Shown: piece after piece, positions 8,601-15,741 of the stretch
How the letters are laid out: each line of letters starts with the position of its first letter
How positions within the stretch are numbered: position 1 is the stretch's first letter
IMG/VR virus record: IMGVR_UViG_3300048833_000700
Span: 1 to 25,978 of that record
DNA length: 25,978 nucleotides
Reading direction: 5' to 3' (one strand)
Source: a virus
Notes under the pieces: generated by a model
The model's input: the letters and a program-made list of their open reading frames with translations, nothing else
Databases searched by the model: none
Told to the model about the DNA's origin: nothing
Made by a program: the position numbers and the translations under genes

Positions 8601-9268
8601 GCGATACCTCCTTCGCTGGTAATGGATGCGATGTAATCATCCGCCTCTTCCTGCAGCACGCCCGCCAGATCCTCTCCACTTGGGAGGGCGTCGGGATCCT
8701 TGGTGATGCTCACGGACTTCTTGAGCGCGAATACCGCCCGGATGCCCTGCCGCGCGCCCAGCCTCATGCCCAGCGTCCGGTTGCGGCCGCGGGTGCGGGT
8801 GGCGTTCACCCGGCTTTCGCTCGCCGCATCGTCATCCGCCTTCTCAAACAGCATGTCCCGCCCACGGATGCTGAATAAGCGTTTTCCGGTCTTCTCCCGG
8901 TAGGATGCCGCACTCTCCCCCCTCGCTTCCTTGATCACCGGGATCGTCAAGGAGCGGGCCACCTTGGGGAAAATCGTTCCGCCGAAGAGGTGGATGTTGA
9001 ACCGCTGCTCGGCCACCTGCACCGTCGCTCCGGCATCCGTCACTTCCTGGGTTTTGGTGCTGGATGCCACCTGGTTCCAGAAGTTCGTTTTGTCCGCGTT
9101 CCACTTGTTCGGCTTGGCGTTCTTCTTGGCAAAATGGTCGCGCAGCGCATCCGTCAGCCGTTCCGCCAGCGCCGCATTCAGCCCGCGCGGGTTCTCAAGC
9201 GCCCCGGTGATCTTCACCAGGAAGGCCCGCGTGTCGGAGGCTGCCACTGTCACCCTCACGCTCAGCAC
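8597..9268 (-). CDS. Virion morphogenesis protein, Mu gpG-like
   Basis: A 223-residue protein. The frame is open far upstream, but the GTG at 9268 has the best ribosome site in the window (AAAGGAGTG, about 8 nt away) and is chosen as start. The segment RGLNAALAERLTDALRDHFA, then a W-containing loop and a strand VAEQRFNIHLFGGTIFPK, resembles the phage virion morphogenesis / tail completion family (Mu gpG, P2 gpS). The C-terminus is basic then acidic and helical. In Mu, gpG follows gpF directly; here the F-like gene is also immediately upstream, but a plus-strand gene sits between them. Confidence 0.65.
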   Translation of the reverse strand: MLSVRVTVAASDTRAFLVKITGALENPRGLNAALAERLTDALRDHFAKKNAKPNKWNADKTNFWNQVASSTKTQEVTDAGATVQVAEQRFNIHLFGGTIFPKVARSLTIPVIKEARGESAASYREKTGKRLFSIRGRDMLFEKADDDAASESRVNATRTRGRNRTLGMRLGARQGIRAVFALKKSVSITKDPDALPSGEDLAGVLQEEADDYIASITSEGGIA

Positions 9269-9273
9269 GGCGC

Positions 9274-9282
9274 CACTCCTTT
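9274..9282 (-). promoter_or_regulatory. Strong Shine-Dalgarno site of the gpG-like gene
   Basis: On the minus strand the bases GAAAGGAGT lie just upstream of the GTG at 9268. This purine-rich site settles the start codon in a frame that stays open for another 390 nt. It is notable because most starts in the window have no recognisable Shine-Dalgarno sequence. Confidence 0.6.
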
Positions 9283-9286
9283 CCGG

Positions 9287-9315
9287 TTGCGGCCGCGGCC
9301 GGCCGGTGTTACCAT
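9287..9315 (+). promoter_or_regulatory. Candidate promoter of the plus-strand moron, leaderless layout
   Basis: TTGCGG (9287-9292), a 17-nt spacer, then TACCAT (9310-9315) preceded by TGT (9307-9309), an extended -10. The -10 ends 7 nt before the ATG at 9323, so transcription would begin at or within a base or two of the start codon. That would give an mRNA without a leader, consistent with no ribosome site being visible. This is a pattern match by eye, and the spacer is very GC-rich. Confidence 0.4.
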
Positions 9316-9322
9316 CCCCGGC

Positions 9323-9514
9323 ATGATGACCAATGCCGCCCTGGACGCGCTTGCCGCCACCATCCTTGCGAATAACGAGGTGGATGAGGAGACCGCGGCC
9401 TGGTATGCGGACCTCATCGGTGATTCCGCAGAGGTGGACGCAGACGGCCTTTTTGTCGTCAGGGATTTTAATGAAGGGGTCATTGTGGCAAGGGTATCCA
9501 TCCCCGGTCGGTGA
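9323..9514 (+). CDS. Small acidic protein, candidate moron on the opposite strand
   Basis: A 63-residue acidic protein (D/E-rich, one Trp), the only plus-strand gene in the 20-kb late operon. It fills the 211-nt gap between the MuF-like and gpG-like genes, where no minus-strand gene is present. It begins with two Met codons and reads as a compact helix followed by beta hairpins (DADGLFVVRDFNEGVIVARV). Its last 35 nt overlap the 3' end of the MuF-like gene tail to tail. A promoter-like sequence ends just before the ATG. The family is unknown. A lone reverse-strand gene with its own promoter is typical of cargo expressed in the lysogen; it could still be a chance frame. Confidence 0.5.
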   Translation: MMTNAALDALAATILANNEVDEETAAWYADLIGDSAEVDADGLFVVRDFNEGVIVARVSIPGR

Positions 9515-11054
9515 AGAGTTTTTCCATTTCCAGGAGGATCGGGGCGAAGTCATCGTCTGGCCATTGAGCCTCACTCCAGACATGGTAGGATTCCCTCTCT
9601 CCGGAGCGGATCTTGTTGAGCTCCGCCAGCAACTGGGCGTCCCCGGACTTCGTGGCAATGAACTGGCTGTAGGCCCGTGCGAAAAGCTCCTGGGGGGCTA
9701 CCCAATAGCCTTTCTTTCCTGCGCGGCACCTGGTCAGCAGCCGGGTGTATGTCTTGGAGCGCGTGATGGCACTCATGAGTGCAGCCAACTCCTTCTGCCC
9801 GGTGGAAGCATAAGGGTGCTCCATTGTCGGTGTGTGCAGCCCATGATTATCCAGCAGATGCGCCAGCTCATGCAGCGCGGCCCAGCCTGCATCCAGTGTT
9901 GAGGGTGAGATCCGGATCTGCGGCGCCGTGTTGCCGTCCGTCGTCAAGCGGTAGTCACCGCCCACTCCCGGCCCGGGCGAGGTGATGGAAACATCCGGCT
10001 TCGGCAAGACTCCGTCCGTATGCACTCCAGCCGCCACCTTGATCGCGCGCGTGGCCTCTTTGCGGATGGCTCGGTCGACCAGCCCGCCTGGCACGATCAC
10101 CACTTCCGTAAGGTCGGTGCCGTTCTGATTGGCGGCCGGTTGGTCGCGCGGCCGGAAGATAGGCCTCGCCACTTTGCCAGGCCTGCCTTGGCTTATCTCA
10201 TCCAGCGGCAACAGCCGGATCACATCCCCCTCGATTTCCACATCCCCCCGGAACTCATCCTCGATCACCCGCCGCCTAGATTCGGGGATCCCCTTCAGGC
10301 TTGCCTCCGCCCCCTGGTTGAAAGGCACCTCCGAGGGCGTCTGCACCTCACCGGGCTTCAGCAAGCCCAGTTCCAGGCATTCCTTGCGCCGCACATTCCG
10401 CGTCCCCATTCCACTGCCCCAGTCGAACGGCTTCCATGGCACTCCGAACCGGTTGATCTTCACCCAGATCTCGGCTGTTTTCAGCGCGAGCATCCGGCCT
10501 TCCGGATACTCGGACGGCCCCGGGTAAAACCGCCCGCCATTCGCCCGCCAGATCGCCGGCCAGTTCCGCCGTTCCATCCGGCTCTCCAGGCGCTTGAATT
10601 CCCACGCCGGCGTCGCCCGCAGAATATCCGGATCCATCGCCGTCTTCCACTGCGCGTAGCCCTCCGCCTGGGCCAGATTCATATCCCAGATCAAGCCCAG
10701 CCTCCTTTCCGATGTGAAATCCTGCAGCGTCCCCTCCTTGCCCGCCTCCGGCCGGTAGCCCGCCTTCTTGAACTCCTGGCGCATCTCGTCGATGAATCTC
10801 CGCCTGTCCATCGTCACCCCCTCCTTGCCATCCGCCAGTTTGCTCCGCTCCAGGGCGATGCGCTGCGCGAGCCTCCGGTGCATCTCCGCTGCCAGCTTCT
10901 CACATTCCAACCGCGCCGCCCAAAACGAACGCAGGCGGATCTCCGCGGGCACCAAGTCCCACTCCGCGGACGAGAGCACCGTTCCCATCGGCGTCCGCCG
11001 GGAAATGCTCTCCACCGCCTCATCGAGCGGCACACCTGTAGTGAAACCAATCAT
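9480..11054 (-). CDS. MuF-like minor head protein fused to an HExxH metallopeptidase
   Basis: A 524-residue two-part protein. Residues ~15-235 look like a Mu gpF/SPP1 gp7-type head morphogenesis region: LSSAEWDLVPAEIRLRSFWA, long basic helices, then FDWGSGMGTRN and a cysteine near 226. Residues ~310-475 hold a zinc-peptidase-like domain with H395-E396-L-A-H399 (WAALHELAHLLDNHG). E456 in PQELFARAYSQF is a plausible third ligand, as in gluzincins. MuF proteins with toxin or enzyme tails are known in other phages, where they may be packaged and ejected. The gene is displaced from its Mu position after the portal and lies after the gp36-like gene, together with its gpG-like partner. Peptidase activity is inferred from the motif only. 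Confidence 0.75.
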   Translation of the reverse strand: MIGFTTGVPLDEAVESISRRTPMGTVLSSAEWDLVPAEIRLRSFWAARLECEKLAAEMHRRLAQRIALERSKLADGKEGVTMDRRRFIDEMRQEFKKAGYRPEAGKEGTLQDFTSERRLGLIWDMNLAQAEGYAQWKTAMDPDILRATPAWEFKRLESRMERRNWPAIWRANGGRFYPGPSEYPEGRMLALKTAEIWVKINRFGVPWKPFDWGSGMGTRNVRRKECLELGLLKPGEVQTPSEVPFNQGAEASLKGIPESRRRVIEDEFRGDVEIEGDVIRLLPLDEISQGRPGKVARPIFRPRDQPAANQNGTDLTEVVIVPGGLVDRAIRKEATRAIKVAAGVHTDGVLPKPDVSITSPGPGVGGDYRLTTDGNTAPQIRISPSTLDAGWAALHELAHLLDNHGLHTPTMEHPYASTGQKELAALMSAITRSKTYTRLLTRCRAGKKGYWVAPQELFARAYSQFIATKSGDAQLLAELNKIRSGERESYHVWSEAQWPDDDFAPILLEMEKLFTDRGWIPLPQ

Positions 11055-11061
11055 CTGTGAT

Positions 11062-11090
11062 CTCTTCTCTTGCTTCTTGATGTCTTGGGG
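11062..11090 (-). repeat. Heptad-like repeat array between gp36-like and MuF genes
   Basis: The plus strand shows repeated CTT-initial units (CTTCTCTTG, CTTCTTGATG, CTTGGGG) in near 7-nt spacing. This is a degenerate member of the same array family as at 14044-14071 and 14354-14388. It occupies nearly the whole gap between the two genes. No Shine-Dalgarno or terminator is evident here. Confidence 0.4.
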
Positions 11091-11093
11091 CTT

Positions 11094-11567
11094 TCAGATC
11101 CCTTCCTGCTGATCCCTGCCGAAGCGGCGTTTCCTGGCATTGATCTTCGGCGCTGGATGCGGCTTGCCTTCCGGCACCGGATTCGCCTCCGCGTCCGGAG
11201 CCGGCCTGGGCCGGATCGTCCCCTTCGCCACCATCAGGAAAAACGCATCCGCCTTGTCATACTCATCCTTGCGCGCTTCACCCGGCTTGTAGTTCGGAAT
11301 GCTGGTGAGCACCCGCCACCTCGCAATGGCCATCGCCTTTGCCACAAACTCGGAGGGAATCAAAAGCGGATTCGCGCTCAAAGTATTCTGCGCGTGCGAG
11401 CCGATGTAACCGCGCACCTCGTTCACCAGGTCCGCCAGAATCGGAATCACCCGGTCCGTCACATCCGCCCCCACCGAGACCTTGCCGAAGTCCTCGCGCT
11501 CCTTCACTGTCATCGAGGACAGCAGGTTCGTCGCGCTCAAAGGCACCCATGGTAGCAAAGTAGGCAT
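11094..11567 (-). CDS. DUF1320 / Mu gp36-like head-tail joining protein
   Basis: A 157-residue helical protein. The order MTVKEREDFGKVS (helix), TDRVIPILADLVNEVRGYIG, then FVAKAMAIARWRVLTSIPNY matches the helical bundle of the DUF1320 family. Mu gp36 belongs to this family, as do gp6/gp15-like connector proteins that join the portal to the tail. The C-terminal 40 residues are a proline-rich basic tail. It follows the major capsid gene, as in Mu. The upstream gap contains a strong hairpin and a 7-nt repeat array. Confidence 0.7.
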   Translation of the reverse strand: MPTLLPWVPLSATNLLSSMTVKEREDFGKVSVGADVTDRVIPILADLVNEVRGYIGSHAQNTLSANPLLIPSEFVAKAMAIARWRVLTSIPNYKPGEARKDEYDKADAFFLMVAKGTIRPRPAPDAEANPVPEGKPHPAPKINARKRRFGRDQQEGI

Positions 11568-11570
11568 GAT

Positions 11571-11613
11571 CTCTTATCTTCTGTCTTCTGTCTCAAAATC
11601 TTCTGTCTTACCC
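11571..11613 (-). repeat. Heptad repeat array, CTTCTGT type
   Basis: On the plus strand: CTCTTAT, CTTCTGT, CTTCTGT, CTCAAAA, one extra T, CTTCTGT, CTTACCC. Units are in 7-nt register apart from a single inserted base. The array starts four bases from the ATG of the gp36-like gene and ends against the capsid-gene hairpin, so it would form the 5' leader of that gene. Confidence 0.7.
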
Positions 11614-11655
11614 CGGCTATGCCCTGGGAGATCTCTCCCCCAGGGCAATGCCGGG
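11612..11655 (-). terminator. Long hairpin after the major capsid gene
   Basis: Arms 11612-11628 and 11639-11655 pair over 17 bp with two mismatches (CCCGGC and GCCCTGGG blocks) around a 10-nt loop. It begins 11 nt after the capsid stop on the minus strand. No U-tract follows, so it may act as a 3' mRNA stabiliser or partial terminator that sets capsid expression above the genes downstream. Confidence 0.5.
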
Positions 11656-11665
11656 ATCAGAGCGG

Positions 11666-12589
11666 TCAGCTCACGGTGATGCGGCGACCGGAGTCAGCAG
11701 CCACGACTTGGATGTCCGCGCTCCAGTCCACATAGAACACGTCGGAGGCGGCGCGGTCGTCCCGGTATTCGCGCACGGCGTCCACCATACCGGGGGCAGT
11801 GGTGAAGGTCTTGGCGAAGGAAGGATCGTATTGGTCCGGAGTGTCGCTTCCGAAGAAGATGAACACTTCCGCGCCGACGATGCTCGACGCGTTCTTGGCG
11901 GCACCCACCTTGTTGACATCCGCGCTGAGCACGCCCACGCGGATTTCCATGGAGGGATTGAGGAACAAGCCGCCGGCCTGATCCGGTTGCAGCCCGATCA
12001 AGGTGGCACCCGGCTGGCGGGCGATCACCTTGCTGTGCTGCCGGAAGAAGCGCCACGCGCCGATGCCGAACACGATGCGGTTGGGCATGCGGCCGGTGGC
12101 GATGGCGATGGCCTCGATCTGGGAATCGATGTCGTTGACCGGATCGTTGTTGGCCGGGTTGGACCACACGCCGATCGAGCCGGTGGCGGACTTGCCCGCC
12201 TTGATGGCATCATAGACGCGCTTTTCGTGGCTGTGGATGCCAGCGCCCACCAGGTTGCGGATTTTGGCTTCCTGGAGGTTGATCACGTTGCCATCCCCGG
12301 CCATCGCGCGCTCGTGGTCGTCGATGGTGGTTTCCAGGCCTTGCGGGAGGCAGTTGAAGAACGGATCGGTGGCGGCGAATTCCACGCGCTTGCGGGTGCC
12401 GCCGATGGCGCGCGCCGTGTCGAGCACTTGGAAGTCGTTCTTGTCCGAATACTTCTTGTATTGGCCGCTGGCCAATCCGGTCACCACGATGGGTGCGATG
12501 AAGTTCGCAAGGCTGGCCGTGCGATCCTGGGCGAGGCCACTCGCGAAGTTCGTGAGGTGGCGGTTAACATTTGCAGCAGTGGCTGGCAT
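11666..12589 (-). CDS. Major capsid protein, Mu T-like position
   Basis: A 307-residue protein between a decoration-like protein and the gp36-like protein, the position of Mu T. It opens with LASGLAQDRTASLANFIAPIV, a common N-arm for capsid proteins that need no long cleaved delta domain. An alternating alpha/beta core follows, with IDDHERAMAGDGNVINLQEA (spine-helix-like) and KSATGSIGVWSNPANNDPV. The late region ends VREYRDDRAASDVFYVDWSADIQVV, a typical capsid P-domain/axial strand ending. Isolated gaps with hairpins on both sides fit high independent expression. Start context ACCATG, no Shine-Dalgarno sequence. Confidence 0.8.
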   Translation of the reverse strand: MPATAANVNRHLTNFASGLAQDRTASLANFIAPIVVTGLASGQYKKYSDKNDFQVLDTARAIGGTRKRVEFAATDPFFNCLPQGLETTIDDHERAMAGDGNVINLQEAKIRNLVGAGIHSHEKRVYDAIKAGKSATGSIGVWSNPANNDPVNDIDSQIEAIAIATGRMPNRIVFGIGAWRFFRQHSKVIARQPGATLIGLQPDQAGGLFLNPSMEIRVGVLSADVNKVGAAKNASSIVGAEVFIFFGSDTPDQYDPSFAKTFTTAPGMVDAVREYRDDRAASDVFYVDWSADIQVVAADSGRRITVS

Positions 12590-12617
12590 GGTAATGGTGT
12601 CTTTCTGGTTGGTGGGT

Positions 12618-12644
12618 GGCGGCGGCCCGTCATGGACCGCCGCC
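12618..12644 (-). promoter_or_regulatory. GC hairpin in the leader of the capsid gene
   Basis: GGCGGCGG (12618-12625) pairs with CCGCCGCC (12637-12644); the loop has further CC/GG pairing. It lies in the 64-nt gap between the decoration-like gene and the capsid start. It could end upstream transcripts or stabilise the capsid mRNA 5' end. No T run follows on either strand. Confidence 0.4.
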
Positions 12645-12653
12645 GGTTGGGGG

Positions 12654-13046
12654 TTAGCTGGCGTAGTTGATCGGCTCGATGAGGTAGGCGTCGATTAGTT
12701 CATCCGCAGCGCCGGCTTCCAGGGCGCGGGCCACGCGGCAGCGTGCGCCGCTTCCGGCATCCGCCTGCACCGTCCCGTCCGTCTTCACGGTCAGGTAGGT
12801 GCCGCGGTTGATGGTGCCGGGGCTGGTGCCCGTCACCTTCACCTTGACGACTCCGCCGAAGTTCGGCGTGGCGATGGTGGAGCTGTTGGCTGCGGCGCTG
12901 CCTTCGACGATGACGCCGATCGGAGTGTCGGTGACGGCGTTGACGATGGAGTCGGTGCCGGATGCAGTTTCGACGAAATGGCCGTCTTTACCGCTGAGGT
13001 CCGCCGAGTGTTTGGCGGGAATGATGGCTTCGGATCGTGAGATCAT
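12654..13046 (-). CDS. Head decoration / capsid cement protein
   Basis: A 130-residue beta-rich protein (VIVEGSAAANSSTIATPNFGG, RGTYLTVKTDGTVQADAGSG) ending ARALEAGAADELIDAYLIEP. This is the pattern of small capsid-stabilising proteins (DUF2190-like), in which the last segment reads VxGxALExxxADELIxVxL. It sits directly before the major capsid gene, the usual location. No signal peptide is present. The upstream gap holds a regular heptad repeat array. Confidence 0.7.
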   Translation of the reverse strand: MISRSEAIIPAKHSADLSGKDGHFVETASGTDSIVNAVTDTPIGVIVEGSAAANSSTIATPNFGGVVKVKVTGTSPGTINRGTYLTVKTDGTVQADAGSGARCRVARALEAGAADELIDAYLIEPINYAS

Positions 13047-13054
13047 GGTATTTG

Positions 13055-13096
13055 TTGATTATCGGTTGTCGGTTATCGGGGATCGGGGATCAGTTG
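13055..13096 (-). repeat. Heptad repeat array, TCGGTTA type
   Basis: Six consecutive 7-nt units in strict register on the plus strand: TTGATTA, TCGGTTG, TCGGTTA, TCGGGGA, TCGGGGA, TCAGTTG. The last unit includes the stop codon of the gpI-like gene (13090-13092), so the array runs across a coding end. It fills the 43-nt gap between the protease and decoration genes. Confidence 0.75.
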
Positions 13097-14040
13097 AAGA
13101 GTTCGGGGCGTTCGCCCTTGGCGATGTTCCAAGCGGTTTGGAAGTCGCAGCGTTCGCGGTTGCGGATAGAGGTGACAGCGGCGTTTTGTGCCTTGGCCTT
13201 GTCATCCTTGTCGGCATCGCTCACCGTCTCCGGCTGCTTCGCCTGGGTGCGGTTGAAGATGCGTTCCTCGGGCGCCTTCTTCGCGGGTTCCGGCAGCAGC
13301 TCCAGCATCGCCACCGTATCCTCACGGTTGCGGATCAGCTGCGCCTTCACGTCCTCGCGCTTCTCTTTCGGGATGCGCTCGCCGTAGCGGTTCATGATCA
13401 CCTCGGCTTCCGTCTCGGCGGCTTTGCCCTTGAGGCTTTCCAGCTCGGACATCATGTCCGTGATTTTCTTCAGGATCGCTGCTTCGTCGGCATCGGCGGG
13501 CAGCCCTAGTTTTTCTGCAATTGGTTGCATGGTTGGTTTGGTTTCAGTTTCGGTTTGCTCGCCGCCGTAGCGGTTGGAGATTGGTTTCGCCCCCCTGTTG
13601 TTGGGCCTGTTCGTGAATGCCAGCCCTGCCAGGCGCAGCGGCCGCACCCGGCCATTGCCCAGATCCTCCAGGTCCTCGGGATCGTATTCGGTGGAGAAGA
13701 ATTTGAAGCGCTTGTTGCGGATCGCCAGCTCGCCGATGTCCGTCAGGTCCAGCCGCGCATGCAGTTGCCCGTCGCGGACTTCCAGCTGCTGCGCCCAGGC
13801 CAGCGCCTCGGTGGAGTTTTCCATGTCATGGCTCAGGTGGTCATTGTCCACCAGCAGGCCCGCGAAGTTTTCGCCCGCCTCAGCCTTCTCGGCCGCGAAG
13901 CGTTCCACGATGGATTCCAGCGCGACCTCGTCGATCACCTGCTGGCGCGTCCTGCCCGCAGGATGCACGCCCGTCACCTCGATCTGGTACCACCCATCGG
14001 CTGGAATCCCGCCGCTTCTGTTATGGATTCTCGCTCTCAT
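13090..14040 (-). CDS. Mu gpI-like prohead protease with scaffold tail
   Basis: A 316-residue protein. The start at 14040 overlaps the portal stop (ATGA); the longer upstream frame is a shadow. Residues ~10-165 match the phage I-like protease pattern: GWYQIEV, LLVDNDHLSHD (candidate catalytic His), AWAQQLEVRDGQLHARLDLT, KFFSTEYDP, and LAGLAFTNRP. Residues ~171-316 are charged coiled coil (AAILKKITDMMSELESLKGK), as in the scaffold half of Mu I/Z. Met171 (codon at 13528-13530) begins this part and could serve as an internal start for a free scaffold, though no ribosome site is seen. The stop codon lies within a heptad repeat. Confidence 0.8.
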   Translation of the reverse strand: MRARIHNRSGGIPADGWYQIEVTGVHPAGRTRQQVIDEVALESIVERFAAEKAEAGENFAGLLVDNDHLSHDMENSTEALAWAQQLEVRDGQLHARLDLTDIGELAIRNKRFKFFSTEYDPEDLEDLGNGRVRPLRLAGLAFTNRPNNRGAKPISNRYGGEQTETETKPTMQPIAEKLGLPADADEAAILKKITDMMSELESLKGKAAETEAEVIMNRYGERIPKEKREDVKAQLIRNREDTVAMLELLPEPAKKAPEERIFNRTQAKQPETVSDADKDDKAKAQNAAVTSIRNRERCDFQTAWNIAKGERPELFN

Positions 14041-15710
14041 GAATTGTTCTCTTGTGTCTTGCGTCTCAGCCCATCCCTCACCCCGATCAAAGCCGCCGTC
14101 CCCATCGCCGCTTCCAGCTCTGCCGCCAGCGCCGCCGCCTGCTCCACATCGAACAACTCCGGCAGGCTCTCCGCCGCATCCTCCACGAATTGCAACCACG
14201 CTGCATCGTCCATGCCCTCGCCCTGCAATCCGGCGAGCAGCTCGTCGATCGGTTCCAAAACCTCACCCCTCACGCCCATCGCCTGCGCCAGCGATGACCG
14301 TAATAATTTACGGTAATCCCCACCATCCCGGTTCATAATCCTCTCCCCGCCCTCTTGCGTCTTGATGTCTTGTGTCTTGCGTCTCACCGGATACCCCGTC
14401 TTCTCCTCGATCCACTTCTCATCCGCCTCCAGGCCCGCGCCTTCCAGGGAGACGATGTCCTTCACCACCTGCGCCGGATCCATCTCCTCATTGGCCGCCA
14501 GCGAGAAGTAAGCGTAAGCATCCTCGCCCGGTGTCACCCGCTCGATGATCTCCGCATCAATGCACTTGCGGAAGATCTCGGAAATCTCCGCCGCCTCTGC
14601 CCGCGCGATCGCCGCAAAGGTCTCCGCATGCGCGTTGCCAGCCAGAGTCCCGCTGCCGCTTTCCGCCAGCATCGTGAGTTTCCCACCCGTGCCGCGCAGG
14701 ATCACCTGCTCATCCTGATACTTGATGTGATCCTTGAACGGGTTTTGCCCGCGTGCCCCATTGTCCACCGTCTTCACGTCGCTCCCACCCGGCAGCACAC
14801 CCCGCGCGTCCCCGGTCACCTGGTCCGCCATTTCCAGGTATTCCTCGCTCTTTTCCTCCGGCACGTCATTCGGCATCACAATGAACACCGCCGGGATCCC
14901 GAAGGTCTCGATGAAGCCATCCCAATCTTTCTGGGAAAGCGCCTTCCTCACAAACGCGATCAACGCCACCCGGTTGATCGGCCTCGCCACCTCGCGCGTC
15001 ACGAAGCGCGGCAACGGCACATCCTCCCCACGGTTGGTGCCAAGCGTCGAGCTGGAGTTAAGCTGCCATTTGCCGTACAACCCCTCCCTCACCCAGAACC
15101 ACTGGTCCACCGGAGCCAGCTCCACCACATCCCCGTTTTCATCCGTCACCTTCTCCAGGTGCGCATATCCCCGGAAGGATGCCATCGCCATCGCCTCAAA
15201 CGCGGCGGATAGATTCGTGATCCGCCCATACGCCGTCTTCAGCGCTGCCGCCTGCCGTTTCGCCACCGCTGTTTTCCCGGCCGGGATCTCCGCCCGCGTC
15301 TTGATGTCCCAGTCCAGCTCCTGGATCGCCGAGGTCCGCCGCTCCACCAGCGCACCCAGGGTGGCATCCTGCATTTCGATATAGCGGTAGGTCCATTGCA
15401 GATCCGCAAACGCTCCCCGCTCGCCATCCTCCAGCAGATGCACCGCCCGCATGATCGTCAGCGAGCGCAGCGGATTATAGGCGTCCCGCCACAAGTTCGC
15501 AGTGCCCACATGCAGCCGGTAATTGACCGAGGCCACCGCGCGGTTCATGATCGCCCCCATCCGGCGCAGGAAACCGCCCTTCGCGGCCCCTCCAGGTCCC
15601 TCAAGCGTCCTCACAGCCGCCCTCCTTTCCCACTTCGCTGCAAACCCGTTGCAAATCGCCGTGAGGCGTTGCAAAGATCTCGGGTGCGCAATGGTCCCAT
15701 ATTCGGGCAC
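14037..15710 (-). CDS. Portal protein, DUF935 / Mu gp29-like
   Basis: A 557-residue portal. The core shows LLEDGERGAFADLQWTYRYI, VERRTSAIQELDWDIKT, FVRKALSQKDWDGFIETFGI and the C-terminal helical LEPIDELLAGLQG...FDVEQAAALAAELEAA region, all characteristic of DUF935. The GTG at 15710 gives the longest form; ATG codons at 15560 (residue 51) and 15548 (residue 55) are alternatives because the first 50 residues look unlike the family. A G8 run lies directly before the GTG. Two heptad arrays lie inside the gene and translate as RRKTQ segments at residues 443-447 and 549-553, one in a linker and one at the extreme C-terminus. Confidence 0.85.
   Translation of the reverse strand: MPEYGTIAHPRSLQRLTAICNGFAAKWERRAAVRTLEGPGGAAKGGFLRRMGAIMNRAVASVNYRLHVGTANLWRDAYNPLRSLTIMRAVHLLEDGERGAFADLQWTYRYIEMQDATLGALVERRTSAIQELDWDIKTRAEIPAGKTAVAKRQAAALKTAYGRITNLSAAFEAMAMASFRGYAHLEKVTDENGDVVELAPVDQWFWVREGLYGKWQLNSSSTLGTNRGEDVPLPRFVTREVARPINRVALIAFVRKALSQKDWDGFIETFGIPAVFIVMPNDVPEEKSEEYLEMADQVTGDARGVLPGGSDVKTVDNGARGQNPFKDHIKYQDEQVILRGTGGKLTMLAESGSGTLAGNAHAETFAAIARAEAAEISEIFRKCIDAEIIERVTPGEDAYAYFSLAANEEMDPAQVVKDIVSLEGAGLEADEKWIEEKTGYPVRRKTQDIKTQEGGERIMNRDGGDYRKLLRSSLAQAMGVRGEVLEPIDELLAGLQGEGMDDAAWLQFVEDAAESLPELFDVEQAAALAAELEAAMGTAALIGVRDGLRRKTQENNS
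14044..14071 (-). repeat. Heptad repeat array inside the portal C-terminus
   Basis: Plus strand units in 7-nt register: TTGTTCT, CTTGTGT, CTTGCGT, CTCAGCC. It lies within the last ten codons of the portal gene, coding for LRRKTQENN. The array thus supplies the protein's C-terminal tail. Confidence 0.7.
14354..14388 (-). repeat. Heptad repeat array inside the portal linker
   Basis: Plus strand units: CTTGCGT, CTTGATGT (8 nt), CTTGTGT, CTTGCGT, CTCACC. The array is read in frame as VRRKTQDIKTQ in the linker between the portal core and its C-terminal helical region. Its sequence is nearly the same as the array 300 nt away at 14044, which suggests duplication or independent invasion by the same repeat type. 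Confidence 0.7.
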
Positions 15711-15717
15711 CCCCCCC
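15710..15717 (-). other. G8 homopolymer at the portal start
   Basis: The minus strand has eight consecutive G just before and into the GTG start of the portal gene. With one more G, the upstream ATG at about 15733 would join the portal frame. The run could be a slippage site or an assembly/sequencing indel, so the portal N-terminus is uncertain. Confidence 0.5.
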
Positions 15718-15741
15718 TAGAAATCGATCCTGGAGCCATTT

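Noticed and set aside
10020-11060. Plus-strand open frame (346 codons) over the MuF-metallopeptidase gene
   Set aside because: Arg/Pro/His-rich antisense frame; the minus frame has clear domains.
11648-12670. Plus-strand open frame (340 codons) over the capsid gene
   Set aside because: Antisense of the major capsid protein; composition rich in His/Asp/Gly without fold pattern.
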